Shown one piece after another: positions 21,901 to 31,527 of a stretch of 64,000 bases of DNA. This stretch comes from Inonotus obliquus (lineage: Eukaryota; Basidiomycota; Agaricomycetes; Hymenochaetales; Hymenochaetaceae), in contig JAJHTX010000004.1 in assembly GCA_032164295.1 (NCBI GenBank), positions 248,001-312,000 on the forward strand, written 5' to 3'. The stretch's first letter is position 1; each line of letters opens with the position of its first letter. The position numbers were made by a program, and so were the translations under genes. The notes beneath the pieces are model-generated. The model was not told where the DNA came from. It did no database searches and saw nothing but the letters and a program-made list of their open reading frames with translations.

Positions 21901-22158
21901 CGTAGGGATTGGTGATTTGGTATTGGCGCAGAAGTCTGGCTAAACATATGCAGGACCAGTTCTCAATCGTTCTTAGCCTTGTCGAATCGCAGAAGCCTCG
22001 TACTTTGTTGGAACCGCAGGCGTAGATAGGATGGCAGAAGTACCGTGGTCCGAAGAGAAGTAAGAAGCAGTAGAATCACAGAAGTATTGTTAATTGGAAG
22101 AAGCGGTAGAATCGCAGAATTAAGCCCATATTGATTGTAGCCTCCGGTATTACTCTTT
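18972..22158. mobile_element. 3,187-bp CGGTAC-rich insertion inside the Plavaka gene
   Basis: Bounded by the 5-bp duplication ACCGG (18967-18971 and 22159-22163). Removing it with one copy joins the flanking exon halves in frame (GEAGAPV to FEITG), which fixes both borders exactly. It begins TGAATGTGCG and ends ACTCTTT; no terminal inverted or long terminal repeats were seen. It is dense in CGGTAC/GGTATC motifs. No coherent protein was found, so it is a non-autonomous or unclassified element. Confidence 0.85.
21281..21432 (+). repeat. 76-bp tandem duplication inside the CGGTAC-rich insertion
   Basis: Two copies, 21281-21356 and 21357-21432, each beginning tactctac-gctcggtaccaa and including tcagtaccctggga. 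They differ at only two positions that I can see (t/c near the start and c/t in gggat-gtcc). Confidence 0.85.
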
Positions 22159-23478
22159 ACCGGGGCACCAGCTTCACCTTCGCCTTCAGAGCATTCGTCC
22201 TGGTTCTCACCAGGTAGCTTGATCTTGACGGAACCCATGCGCCAGCCATCAAGCTAGATAAATAGCTTTAGTCATGCAATTTCCCGAGTATTGGAATCCA
22301 CTCACATTGGTTGTCTGTGCACTATCCTCCTGCATTTCAGGATCATCTTCTTGGAAGACGAGTTGATTGTTCTCACGTTTCACACTGTAGTCCCTCAAGT
22401 CATCTAGATTGAAATCAGGGTGGAGGATTATATCATGGACAAGTCTGTCCACTTCATCGTAAGTCTTTGTCGTTGATCCAGTATTCGCCCACTCTGTCAG
22501 AAAGAATGTTATTGCGTTCTTGAAAGGTGCGTAAATGTTCTTGATGAAATCTGGAAGGGATACATTTGACGACGGCTTTTCAGGAACAGAGAATTTTGAG
22601 GTGCTACAGAAGTCTTCCAGACCGAGATACTCATCAGGATCACCAGCGGGTTGATCAGGATAAACTCGATAAAGCGTGTAATTGTTGGGTTGGGATGTGA
22701 ACTCAGGGCATAAAGCGATTGCTTCTGTATGTCTCGGAACGGGATCTGGAGCAGGGACAGGTGGAGGAGCAACAGACTGAGGTGGGACATGGTCCAGGAG
22801 ATGTGGTAGGGATGTGGTAGGTAGTGCGACCGAGGTTGAGACGGAAGGCATGAAATCGATAAATCTGGCCGGCATTCGTCTCTTTCATTTCGACCCAGCC
22901 GGAAGCTCTGGTTGTGCATCAAGCAACGGTGGAGGAGGTGGAGGAGGTGGAGGAGGTGGAGGTGGTGTTAGTGACGGCGGCACCACTAGATCAACTTTGT
23001 CGTATAGATCCATAGGAGTGCTGTGAGTCTCAAGCAACATGAATTCCATCTGTTCTTGATAAAGGTGTGCTCTATCACTCTGCCAAGAAGGACATAATCA
23101 AGTCTACTCACCTCTAGCCTTTACGTTACCATTTGAACTCCTGAGTGAACGTGAAGTATTCATCCTCACTTTGCATTTGCCCTGGTGAACTGAGAGCCCC
23201 CTCGAAATACCAAAGTCTTCTCCACAGAATTCACATGTGTATTTCCTTCCCATACCAGATGATCATTATTATAGGTGTCATGAATCATGTTTATCACCTC
23301 GGGTTACGCAGAAGCTGATCTCGTAGTATTGAACGTCGACTCTGTACTAGTAGTAGGTCAAGCAGGAGCAGGAGCGAGCAAGGTACTTGCAATAGTCCCA
23401 AAGGTAGATGTCAAGCCCAGAGAGTAATAATTCGCGGTCTGACTCAATTCCGTAGTAGGCAAGTGAAATACTAGTGCG

Positions 23479-23593
23479 TGTCAATTGGAGAAACACGAAC
23501 CTGCTGCGCGACTGCGTGACAAAGTATATGCACACGTGACCCGTGAAGTACTATTTCATGCACGCAAGTCGCGTGTGCCACTCTCAATTGACA
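23479..23593. repeat. Nested inverted repeat between the two divergent genes
   Basis: The outer arm tgtcaattggaga (23479-23491) pairs with tctcaattgaca (23582-23593). The inner arm cgcgactgcgtg (from 23507) pairs with cacgcaagtcgcg (23561-23573). Each pair has one single-base indel. The right arm ends seven bases before the ATG at 23600. It could be a small MITE or a cruciform promoter element. Confidence 0.7.
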
Positions 23594-23599
23594 ACCACA

Positions 23600-25479
23600 A
23601 TGCCTCGTACATGCATCGCCAGGTCAAACGGAAGCACCAGAAACCAGGCAGCACCATATCCGACTCCCACCACAGAACCACCGGCCCTAAGCTCTGATGA
23701 CACAACTATACGAGGGACATCGCCGCTGTTCGCTCCAAATGAACAGCCTGCAGATTCCGATTTGGGCCCTGGAAAGCGGAGAAGAGTTAACGCAGAAGAA
23801 ATGGTAACAAAAAAAGGGAGATCCAAAAAAGAAGAGTACATTGTTGATTCTTTACGTTCGATATATTGATTTTGAGAGCATATACCTAGTCCGTGGGATG
23901 ACACCCATGCCTGAATTCTTCAACTCAGGCAGTCGATCAAGAGGAATGTGGACCTATGGGTCCACATTCTGTCAGTGATGAACTACGGGGCGTCATTAGA
24001 GGCAGTTGAGGCCCACAGAGGAATGAATGAGGGAGACCCGGGTTACGATGCAGAGACATTGAAAACGGCACAGAAAGTCATCAAGAACTGGTGAGTATAT
24101 ATGCATTATTCTCATTCCATCGGCATCTCAATCAACTTTCTTCACCACAATGTCCCATCTCTTGCTCACAGCGCGAAGAATAAAGAGATCTACACGAAGG
24201 CATACCAAGGAATCAAGACATTGTTTGCGAAGAAGTGGAGTTATATATGTGCCTTGATGAATGAAGAAGAGGACTTACTTTGCCTCCAGGTACGTCGTAC
24301 AGTCTATCGTTTTCATGTCTCATTGAACTACAGCAGTTGATTCTAGGTGAGGGATGCCGCTAAACAGGGCCGCAACAACGACATGGGAACACTAAAGAAC
24401 AAGGCCAACCTATATGTACTGAAGGAAGGGTCTCCCGACCCTCTGCTTGATAGGTTCCATGGTAAGGCACATCTCGGAACGAATCACAAGCAGCTACTGC
24501 ATATGATCGTTCCAATGTCCGTTCTTCATAACCATGGGGAAGACGAAATGTAAGTATTCTAAATATACTGTTCTATTACTTATTCTTGTTTCTTTTTGGT
24601 GTGCACTTAGTTTCGAGCAAGACATTCAGTCAGACGAGTACAAGATCGACCACAAATCTCTCCCGTCCTTCCTATTCGAGGTCGAAAAGTACAACCCAGC
24701 CAATCTGGCAGGTACTCTCCTTCGAGGCTATCTACCTGTTTCTGTAAGTTCCCATGCCGAGCACAGCTATGTTATCCGACAACTATGTATCAAGATTAAG
24801 ATATTCATGTTGAAGCAGAACATCTTCTGGCTGTATAGTAATACTAACAGCACTCATACAGGTTCTTCGTCATGTTTTTACTTCTCCTTCATCTGCAACA
24901 GCTGAGCCGGGCAGGAAGGGGCGAGCAACACATCCCTCAAACCCAGAAATCCTCAGACTGAAGGAGGTTACTCCGGAAATAATTGCATACACTTGTGTTC
25001 ATGTAAGTTCGTCGCTTGTATGTTTTTCTCTGAGAACTGACTCGCAATTTTCTAGGCGCGCTTTATGATATCGAAACTGGAATCATGGGGGGAGGTGGAT
25101 GAACGGTTCAACATGAAGACATTCTATTACACCATCATCAATATGTTTAAGCCGAAAGATTCGAGGTGGGCAAAAGAGACGATGGTGTGGTGGAATGAGT
25201 GAGTGTTTTTTTGTCCTATGATTTCCGCTTTGTGACTGTTATTACATGAGTAGCCAAGTGTTCGGTAAGCTTGAGGAAGAAGACGAAGACGATGAAGACT
25301 ACGACTCGAACGACGAAACCTCAGTCACAAACATCCTAGCATGCATTTGGACGGATATTGAAATGGCACCACCGGCACCACCGGCAGCAACAACAGCAAC
25401 AACAGCAGCAGTCGAAGAAAGTCAAACTCAACCAGACTCTCAATATGGCTTCAACATGAGTTTCCCATCAGAGAACTAG
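23600..25479 (+). CDS. Multi-exon hypothetical protein resembling the Agaricomycete DUF6698 family
   Basis: Start ATG 23600 (MPRTCIARSNGS). Exon 1 is Pro/Ser-rich with a basic stretch (GKRRRVN) and its donor, near 23840-23890, was not resolved. The other exons fit GT-AG and keep phase: 23933-24090, 24172-24289, 24347-24549, 24611-24743, 24862-25002, 25056-25198, 25254-25479. Landmarks in order: NVDLWVHILSVMN, AKKWSYICALMNEEEDLLCL, GKAHLGTNHKQLLHMIVP, LLRGYLPVSVLRHVFTSPSS, TPEIIAYTCVHARFMIS, KTFYYTIINMF and WWNDQVFG, then an acidic, Ala-rich tail. From memory, this R-V-x-x-H-x-F-T-x-P-S-S ... ARF ... WWN-VFG order is that of DUF6698 proteins; their function is unknown. No stop or frameshift was found. 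It starts 347 bp from the Plavaka ATG, on the opposite strand. Confidence 0.6.
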
Positions 25480-25877
25480 AACTTGATCTCCACTGACCGC
25501 TTTTCTTCTTGCAACTACTGGTATCTCACCAAGGCAACATGTATATCCTCAAGATAAACCAGCCTCGATATTGTCTTGCTCGGATCTTGCTCTGCCCATC
25601 TCCGCGTCTTCACTCCTGCTGGCTTTGTAACTCGGCTTTGTAACTCGGCTTTTGCGCAAATTCTCTCTGCCAAGATTGCCGTTGTAGATTACTTGTCGTT
25701 ATACTCATCACTCTACTCATCACTCTAAATGTCTCTTTTTCAATTCTAATCATTATCTTACAGTGTGGATGATGTAAATCTGCCGCTACAAATTTGCTGG
25801 CACTGGCACTAATATATATATGTGTACTCGCTCTTCTACTATGCTGGCAAGGAGCAAAAATAACTGCAAAACTTGAA
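25480..25877. other. No gene supported
   Basis: Sequence downstream of the DUF6698-like gene. It holds small tandem repeats (tgtaactcggctt twice, atcactctactc) and AT-rich sequence. Confidence 0.6.
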
Positions 25878-26183
25878 CTGGCTTGTACAAGCTTGTATGT
25901 GCTTATAGCACTTATATACCACCATCATGCTGACGAAAATCAACAATTATTTTAGTCACTTATAGGTCGGTGAGGTCTGCTATATCCACTTATGTATATC
26001 TGCATATAACTATCACACTTACACATATCTGAAAGAAATACAAGGCTTTCATCCGCTTATTGTGCCTTCTCGTCGCTTATCAGATCGTGAGGTCCGCTAT
26101 ATGAAATTTCATAAAATACGCAAAAAATACAAATTTTAGGGGTTTATATGCAGCATATATGTACCTTGACTTTCTCGTGATGT
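25878..26183 (+). repeat. MITE-like ~300-bp repeat, copy 1
   Basis: ctggcttgta ... gcacttatataccacc ... tcacttataggtcggtgagg ... tcgtgatgt. Collinear with 28914-29209 over its whole length, same orientation. Multiple CACTTATA motifs. In copy 2 the ends read gcacttatatacc and ggtatataagtgg, which are inverted repeats. Confidence 0.75.
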
Positions 26184-26319
26184 ATTCATTACTTGCAGCT
26201 ATGAGCCTACGACAACAACACAATCTCCTGTCCTGGGTTAGGTATCATCTTCCGAATCTCCACTCAGCAAAAGATAGGACTCTTCTATAAAGTTGTTACT
26301 TCGATCTATAGGTGTTATC

Positions 26320-26600
26320 CATCACGAAAATCTCAAAATAAATCTATACAAATATACATTATATAATCATGTCCAAGCATCTTAGTCATCATATACAGGG
26401 TCCATCGCGATTTTAACTGGATTATAAGTGAAGTACAAGTCGTATATTTGATTGTAAGCATAGAATAACGACTTTCGCTCGCCATAAGGAAATACAATGG
26501 TAACAGTCTGCATATAGGTACTAAGAAAGCCATTTGTCTGATTTACAGTGTAAATATCATTGTAATTTTGTGTTTATAGAGTAACTAGAATAATAGTTGA
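26320..26600 (+). repeat. AT-rich dispersed repeat, copy 2
   Basis: Diverged relative of 14668-15050 in the same orientation. Shared blocks: atcacga-aa-tcaaaataaa, gtcatcatat/gtcagcatat, tatttgattgtaa/catttgattatag, agaataatagttg. Confidence 0.5.
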
Positions 26601-26949
26601 AGCTATACAAGTCTAGAACAAATATTCTTGATCTCTTATTATCCAGGAAAAAGAATTTCAAGAGAACCAAAAGTTCTCTTGAGATTTGCTTGTCCCTTAT
26701 TAGAGTTGTTGAGTGCATATATTGAGAGGGTAAGTGCGAAATACTCATTACAAACGATAGAAACAAGTTCTTGAGTAAAAAAAATCAGCTTGCGAAATAA
26801 TAAGTATCACGACAGAGTTATTTTCTTCTCATGTTGACAAGTTAGTACGTGTGACATCATCACTTTATTCCATACTTATTCAAGTCCGATGTGTCGTCTC
26901 TTCCTTCTGCCACCACCATCTCGTGCATCCCATTCTTCTATATTCCCTA

Positions 26950-27260
26950 GATGTCCACCATCGTTTCTTTGCTGAGAAGTGCGATTGGGATTTTACGCGT
27001 CGAGGAAGTTGTTTACTATACAAGAGGGTTACAGCCATCCCACGATCAAAGATGAGACCGCAGGTGTTAGCACTTTCGCGCGTGTCCTACAGGACCCAAC
27101 GGGAGTGCGATGGCACAACTTTGTAAAGCTGGTTTTTCCATTTATGCATCGTGGATTTGCACGGTTCTGATGCCTTCATGTAGCTATGATCCGGAAAAGG
27201 AGACGAGATATTTTGGCTACAAGAATCAGGGTGCAACATGCTACATGAACTCATTGTTAT
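26950..27260 (+). pseudogene. Captured fragment of a USP7/Ubp15-type deubiquitinase gene
   Basis: Plus-strand pieces in two registers read DWDFTR, then KLFTIQEGYSHPTIKDETAG, FARVLQDPTGVRWHNFV and FGYKNQGATCYMNSLL followed by TAG (27258-27260). This is the join between the MATH domain and the USP catalytic domain of USP7/Ubp15/Ubp21 proteins, including the catalytic Cys box (NQGATCYMNSL). The stop replaces the Gln that normally follows LL, a CAG-to-TAG change. Upstream and downstream parts of the gene are missing, so this is a fragment, not a gene. Confidence 0.75.
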
Positions 27261-27281
27261 AGTCGGACCTATAACCAACCT

Positions 27282-28200
27282 TTACAACCCTTTCACGTCA
27301 GGAACAACGGCTTGTCCACCGAGTCTACCTTCAGTAACTACTTTGATCGACACGCAAATAACTTCATTTGCAAGTGACGAAAGTTGGGCAATCATGCTGT
27401 TCATGGTTTCCTTTAGGTCCAACATTTCACCCTGCACATCTACGTCGACAACCTTGGACAAGTTTCTGTGCGCGATAGCCTTTGTGACTTTCAAAATTGA
27501 ACACACTTGGTTAGTGAGGTTGCTTGCCATTTTCTGCACGACCCTGATGAGTACCATTGTTGTGAATAGGTTCTCCAAATAGTACACTCACGTCCACATT
27601 GCGAGTCAAGTCTGCCCAAATGCCCTGAACGCCTTCAACACAAGCCTGTCCACTGAGGATACCTTATGTACCGACTTCAAGCGCGACACGTGTGACTTCG
27701 CTAGCGAATGTGCTAAGCTGGTCCACCATGGAATTGACCGTCTCCTTAAGAGTTGCCATTCCACCCTCGACCTGAATTTATACCTTCTGGGTCAAGTCAC
27801 CACGTGCGACAGCAGTAGTGACTGCAGCAACAGACCGCACTTGATCCGTTAAGTTTGAGTGCATTCGGTTCACGATATCAGCGCCCAAGTAAAGATCGAT
27901 AAAGAATGAAGCAAACATACGTTAACTGTAAGCCATTCCCATACTCCCTCTGCATCTGGAACGACTACTTGACCTCCCAACTGACCCTGACTGGCTACTT
28001 CAAGTGTGAGCCTCGTATCCTCAGTAGCTAACGCTCTCAGTCGACTAACCATTCCGTTTACAATATTCTTGAGATCCAGGATCTCTCCATCCTTGGAGAG
28101 GTCTTCGACGGCGACAGCTTCCGCAACCTGTGCTTGGGAAAGTCCAATATCATATATCTCAGAGATGATTATGAAACAATGTGTCCGGGAAGGTCGAGTT
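27282..28200 (-). pseudogene. Fragment of a Nik1-type (group III) hybrid histidine kinase gene, HAMP repeats
   Basis: Minus strand, N- to C-terminal: a first HAMP unit near 28170-27920 (GEILDLKNIVNGMVSRLRAL, GQLGGQVVVPDAEGVW), a second near 27840-27605 (DLTQKV, stop, [28 protein letters not shown], stop, GILSGQA), a third near 27545-27285 (VQGEMLDLKETMNSMIAQLS, GRLGGQAVVPDVKG). Two TAA stops lie in unit 2. A GT-AG intron relic survives between units 2 and 3 (GTGAGT from about 27591). Fungal Nik1/HK kinases carry such HAMP arrays and signal osmotic stress; the kinase core and receiver domains are absent here. Confidence 0.82.
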
Positions 28201-28672
28201 ACCCGTCCTGGCCAAAAACATCGGCATATCACCTCTCTTCGATCGTAGAGCCTCTGCGCATATCGCACATTTGTAGGACGGTGCATACTTTATCCCTCTC
28301 TTTTGGTGAGCTATGGTCATATTTATGCATGCATCCACCTCAGAAAAGGAGAACGGATCCGACCAGGTCATATACATGGAGTCGAGAGGTCGAATGAGGC
28401 TGCACTCAATTTTCGAGCCGAATGTTATGGTAGTCTATACGACAGCGATTCAGGTGACGAACGTACCAGCGTTTATCCTGTGCTCGAGACACTTTTCCTT
28501 CAGGAAGTAGGTTTCAAAGAGGGTGCTGATTGGTGGATCGCTTTCATTGAAGTGCCGAAGTTTTGAGGGAAAGTCCAATGTCACATATCTCAGAGATAGA
28601 TACGAAAGCAATGGGTTGAGTTATCTGCCTTGGACGAAAATATCGGCAAGTCTCGACGTGAAGCTAGGGAGC
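28136..28672 (+). repeat. Two copies of a ~110-bp segment (28136-28253; 28563-28672)
   Basis: Both start gggaaagtccaat-tca-atat followed by ctcagagat. They encode related + strand peptides (GKSNIIYLRDDYE, GKSNVTYLRDRYE). The source gene was not recognised. A further + frame between the copies (28303-28566; ETLFLQEVGFKEGADWWIAF) looks coding-like but has no recognised family. Confidence 0.55.
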
Positions 28673-28913
28673 ACATTTGGAACGGTGGGGTGGTGGGGAT
28701 CTTCTTGGCAAGGCATTGGTTGAGGGTATGTATCCTTGGTATGTCTATCAACCTACGCGTTCTGAAAAGAACATGGTATGTGCTGAGGAGTGCGTTGAAA
28801 CGAAGCCTTCAATGTTGTTGTATAGTAGTCATGTTTGAAGTACAAATCAATTTAGCTACATTTTTGCTATTTCATTGAGTGATAGTTTGGGAAAAGAACT
28901 ATGGGTCATTGAG

Positions 28914-29209
28914 CTGGCTTGTATGCACTTATAGCACTTATATACCACCATAAGAATGACAAAAATCAACAATTATTTTAGTCACTTATAGGTCGGTGAG
29001 GACCGCTATATTCACTTGTACATATCTGCATACATATATCAGGATTTCACGTATCTGAAAGATATACAAGGATTTCGTCCGCTTATTGTACCTTCTAGTC
29101 GCTTGTCAGATTGTGAGGTCCGCTACATTCACTTTCATAAAATTTATTAAATTTACAAAATTTAGGGGTATATAAGTGGCATATATGTATCTTGACTTTT
29201 TCGTGATGT
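28914..29209 (+). repeat. MITE-like ~300-bp repeat, copy 2
   Basis: Same orientation as 25878-26183, 3.04 kb downstream. Together the copies flank the USP7-like and Nik1-like fragments. Confidence 0.75.
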
Positions 29210-30064
29210 CCAGACATACCGAACCAGGATAATATCCTTGTAGCTGAATTGGAGAAGTGTGTTGTTCCCTACCTCGTATTAGGATGATTCCTGGACCTGG
29301 GAGTGGATCTTCCGTTAGTGAAGGAGGAGTGTCTATTTCTGAAGATTAGTAAACGATCGTCTGGGTATGTATTGATTGGTTAAGATTTCGGTAGTATTGG
29401 GATATATTACGATCATTGATTGGGGCCAATCTTGAAAACAGACAAATGTTTAAGGCCAAGGCAAGTGACAGAAGGTTTTATGTCTGGAGAAGGAATGGAT
29501 GGCTAGAGGTAATGCGTTGAGGTGTTGATCTGTATCTTTGCCTGGCTTCCAGTAATATTCTCGGTCAGCTGTATTCTAGAGAGGACAAGAGCATCCCTAT
29601 TGCACATTGTGCATCTACACGAAAGTGGATTGTTCGATTCGAATCCAATGCATGTAAAACTTGTGCATGGGTATGAAGAGACTCTAGACGAAATCTTAGG
29701 TGAGTAAGAAAGTCATTCTTCATTCTCTTCATAGCTTACATCCAGGGCCTCCAAAATTGTCTGTTTACATGCCATAGTAGTCACTTGCATTACGTTGCAA
29801 AGGCAGGAACGTCCGTGCTCTCTTGCACTTTATTTATTATTAGAGTGTTGAATCTTATGGTACTTTCAGCTTCTCCTTCAGCGAGTTCTTTGTCAGGATC
29901 GCAAACACACATTGGAGAAAGAACGGGATGTAGACAATTTATATACAAACGGCCTGGAAAATACCTGTAACTCCAAAGTATCATCAAAACGAAAATATCA
30001 TACCTCCCACTAGAAGACAAAGTACAATGGACTAATAATTACGCACAAACTACGCCTCTCAGTT
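29210..30064. other. No gene supported
   Basis: Short frames on both strands without splice structure or recognisable domains. It lies downstream of the STAND gene relic on the minus strand. Confidence 0.5.
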
Positions 30065-30261
30065 TTACTGTCCCTCGAAGCCTTTAAAATTCTTATGCCA
30101 TTCATCACCCAGAACACAGCCAGCAAAATCTAGCTTAGTCGTGAGATGATAACCAATTGCTGTGGTATGGGGTGTCCAGAGACTCGGACAGATATCTGGA
30201 GGGATCTATTTTTTCCTCGAACCCAACCATCTTTGGTGACCCAGCTCGACGGCATACCCAG

Positions 30262-31527
30262 TAGGGTTCCGAACGTATCGGATACACATATGGCCATATG
30301 AATACGACCGTATAACTGACTGTTCAAACCTTTATATGCATACGGAAGGCCCGTATACGGAAGATACAGCGTATACAAAGACTTCTATATTCCGTAACCC
30401 CAGAACATAATTTATTACCTTTTTTGTAAGTATACTATGCTATATGGTGACACCCTGAAGGGTTTAAAGTCTGGCACATTGAAAACAAATGTCTCAAGAC
30501 AAATTTAAGAGAATCAGCGTGAATCAGTATTATATTGTGATCATAGGAGGAGTTTGAACAGCTACTTATAATGCAGTAACTCCTTCTTTGTTCTTTTCTT
30601 GACTCGACACATGCAAGTTTCCGATTCCCACAGAAGGAAATATACCTTTTTCCATCAAAATAAGACGGAAAATTCCGTGCAAAGTGCATGTGAGCTAAAA
30701 TTCCGTATACAGTCAAAGACGCGTCCTTTGAACACCCAATTGAAATTGGGCCCAGAGAATGCCAAACGCCAGTTTTCTCAAATTTAAACACACAATCTTG
30801 GAGCTTATTACGAAAGCTACTTGCTGAATTTTTTTCGGGGCAGAAAACGCTGTGGAAAAATAGATATGGGTCCGTGAAGAAAGTGAGGAAAATGTCACAA
30901 GACTCACTCCTTTGAACACCTTGTGACGTAATGTCACGATTACACTTGGTTACAAATGATTTGCCGAGAGATCTACTTATGGCAATATGTCGATCATTTT
31001 TCCAGTCACACTTTGCGAGTTTTATGTGTTATTAATCGATTGAAGAATCATTTCATCACGAAACTTGGCACACACATAACCAAAGTAGCATGCTTTAAGA
31101 ATATATCATAAATGTTTTGAGTAGAGACCCAGAGCATCTGCAGGATGACCCGGTTTAGATCCAGCTCTAGGAATTACACCAAATTTCGACAGTAAATGTT
31201 TTTTCTAGACTCAACATTTTACTCAATTTTTCTAAGAATTTGCACATGTACCAGCACAGTCATTTCTAACATCCTGCTATTTTTTCGAGGTGAGAAACGA
31301 AGAATTGGGTGAGAAAAGCCTAGGTGTTCAAAGGAACAGTCCTGTTTAAAGGACGCGTCTTTGACTGTACGGAGAATACGCCTTATAAGAGTTTTTTTGC
31401 TTTCCTCATACGCATACGGCCGTATATATCCGGCCCGTATATTTTCTTGTTTCCCCCTCATACGATCCGGCCGTATCCCGGATACGGAAACCCGTATACG
31501 CGTCATATGCATACGTTCGGAACACTA
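30262..31527. mobile_element. hAT-like MITE (1,266 bp) in the WD40 region
   Basis: 8-bp target duplication ATACCCAG (30254-30261 and 31528-31535). Termini TAGGGTTCCGAACGTAT on the left and, inverted, TAGTGTTCCGAACGTAT on the right. TAG-initial short inverted repeats with 8-bp duplications are typical of hAT elements. It is non-coding. Removing it with one duplication rejoins the host gene as SLGMPSSWVTKDGWVRG. It contains the mariner-like element below, so the hAT-like insertion is the older of the two. Confidence 0.87.
30710..31367. mobile_element. mariner-like MITE, copy A (658 bp), nested in the hAT-like MITE
   Basis: Flanked by TA (30708-30709 and 31368-31369). Inverted termini CAGTCAAAGACGCGTCCTTT. 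The interior is collinear with the elements at 48524-49193 and 47050-49801 (aaaaatagatatgg, ctcctttgaacaccttgtga, tttttctagactcaac), but its outermost ~14 bp differ from theirs (CAGTCAAAGACGCG versus CAGGAAAATACTG). Confidence 0.87.

Larger units (their letters stand above)
15295..23253 (-). pseudogene. Plavaka-type transposase gene, interrupted and mutated
   Basis: Minus strand, ATG at 23253. Exon 1 (23112-23253) encodes a C2H2 finger (CEFCGEDFGISRGLSVHQGKC). Exon 2 (about 23069-22306) has a poly-Pro run, PARFIDFMPS, YRVYPDQPAGDPDEYLGL and DEVDRLVHDIIL. Exon 3 from 22253 (LDGWRMGSVKIKLPGE) is split by an insertion and resumes at 18966 (FEITGINYRSLLETAL, HYTPYKEYWRPPYSS, YSDSTHLSNFGNTSLWPLYL). 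Later exons give RRLFPRIMVYSADYPER (near 18300), CNFGSYPCQECTIH, FVPDVLHEFELGV (near 17790), YGRDTIRRFSKNTAAMTRLA, NYTTYDLRREMDLINPRTH (near 16100), FLDPNLILHSAHLIP and MFMRYRGGRVGHKST, stop at 15295. All are Plavaka landmarks in the right order. Lesions are TGA 22885-22887, a C7-run frameshift near 18890, TAG 17771-17773 and the 3.2-kb insertion. Confidence 0.87.

Noticed and set aside
22921..22965. Plus-strand poly-Gly frame
   Set aside because: Antisense of the Plavaka poly-Pro tract.
27238..27582. Plus-strand 114-codon frame
   Set aside because: Antisense of the Nik1-like HAMP fragment.
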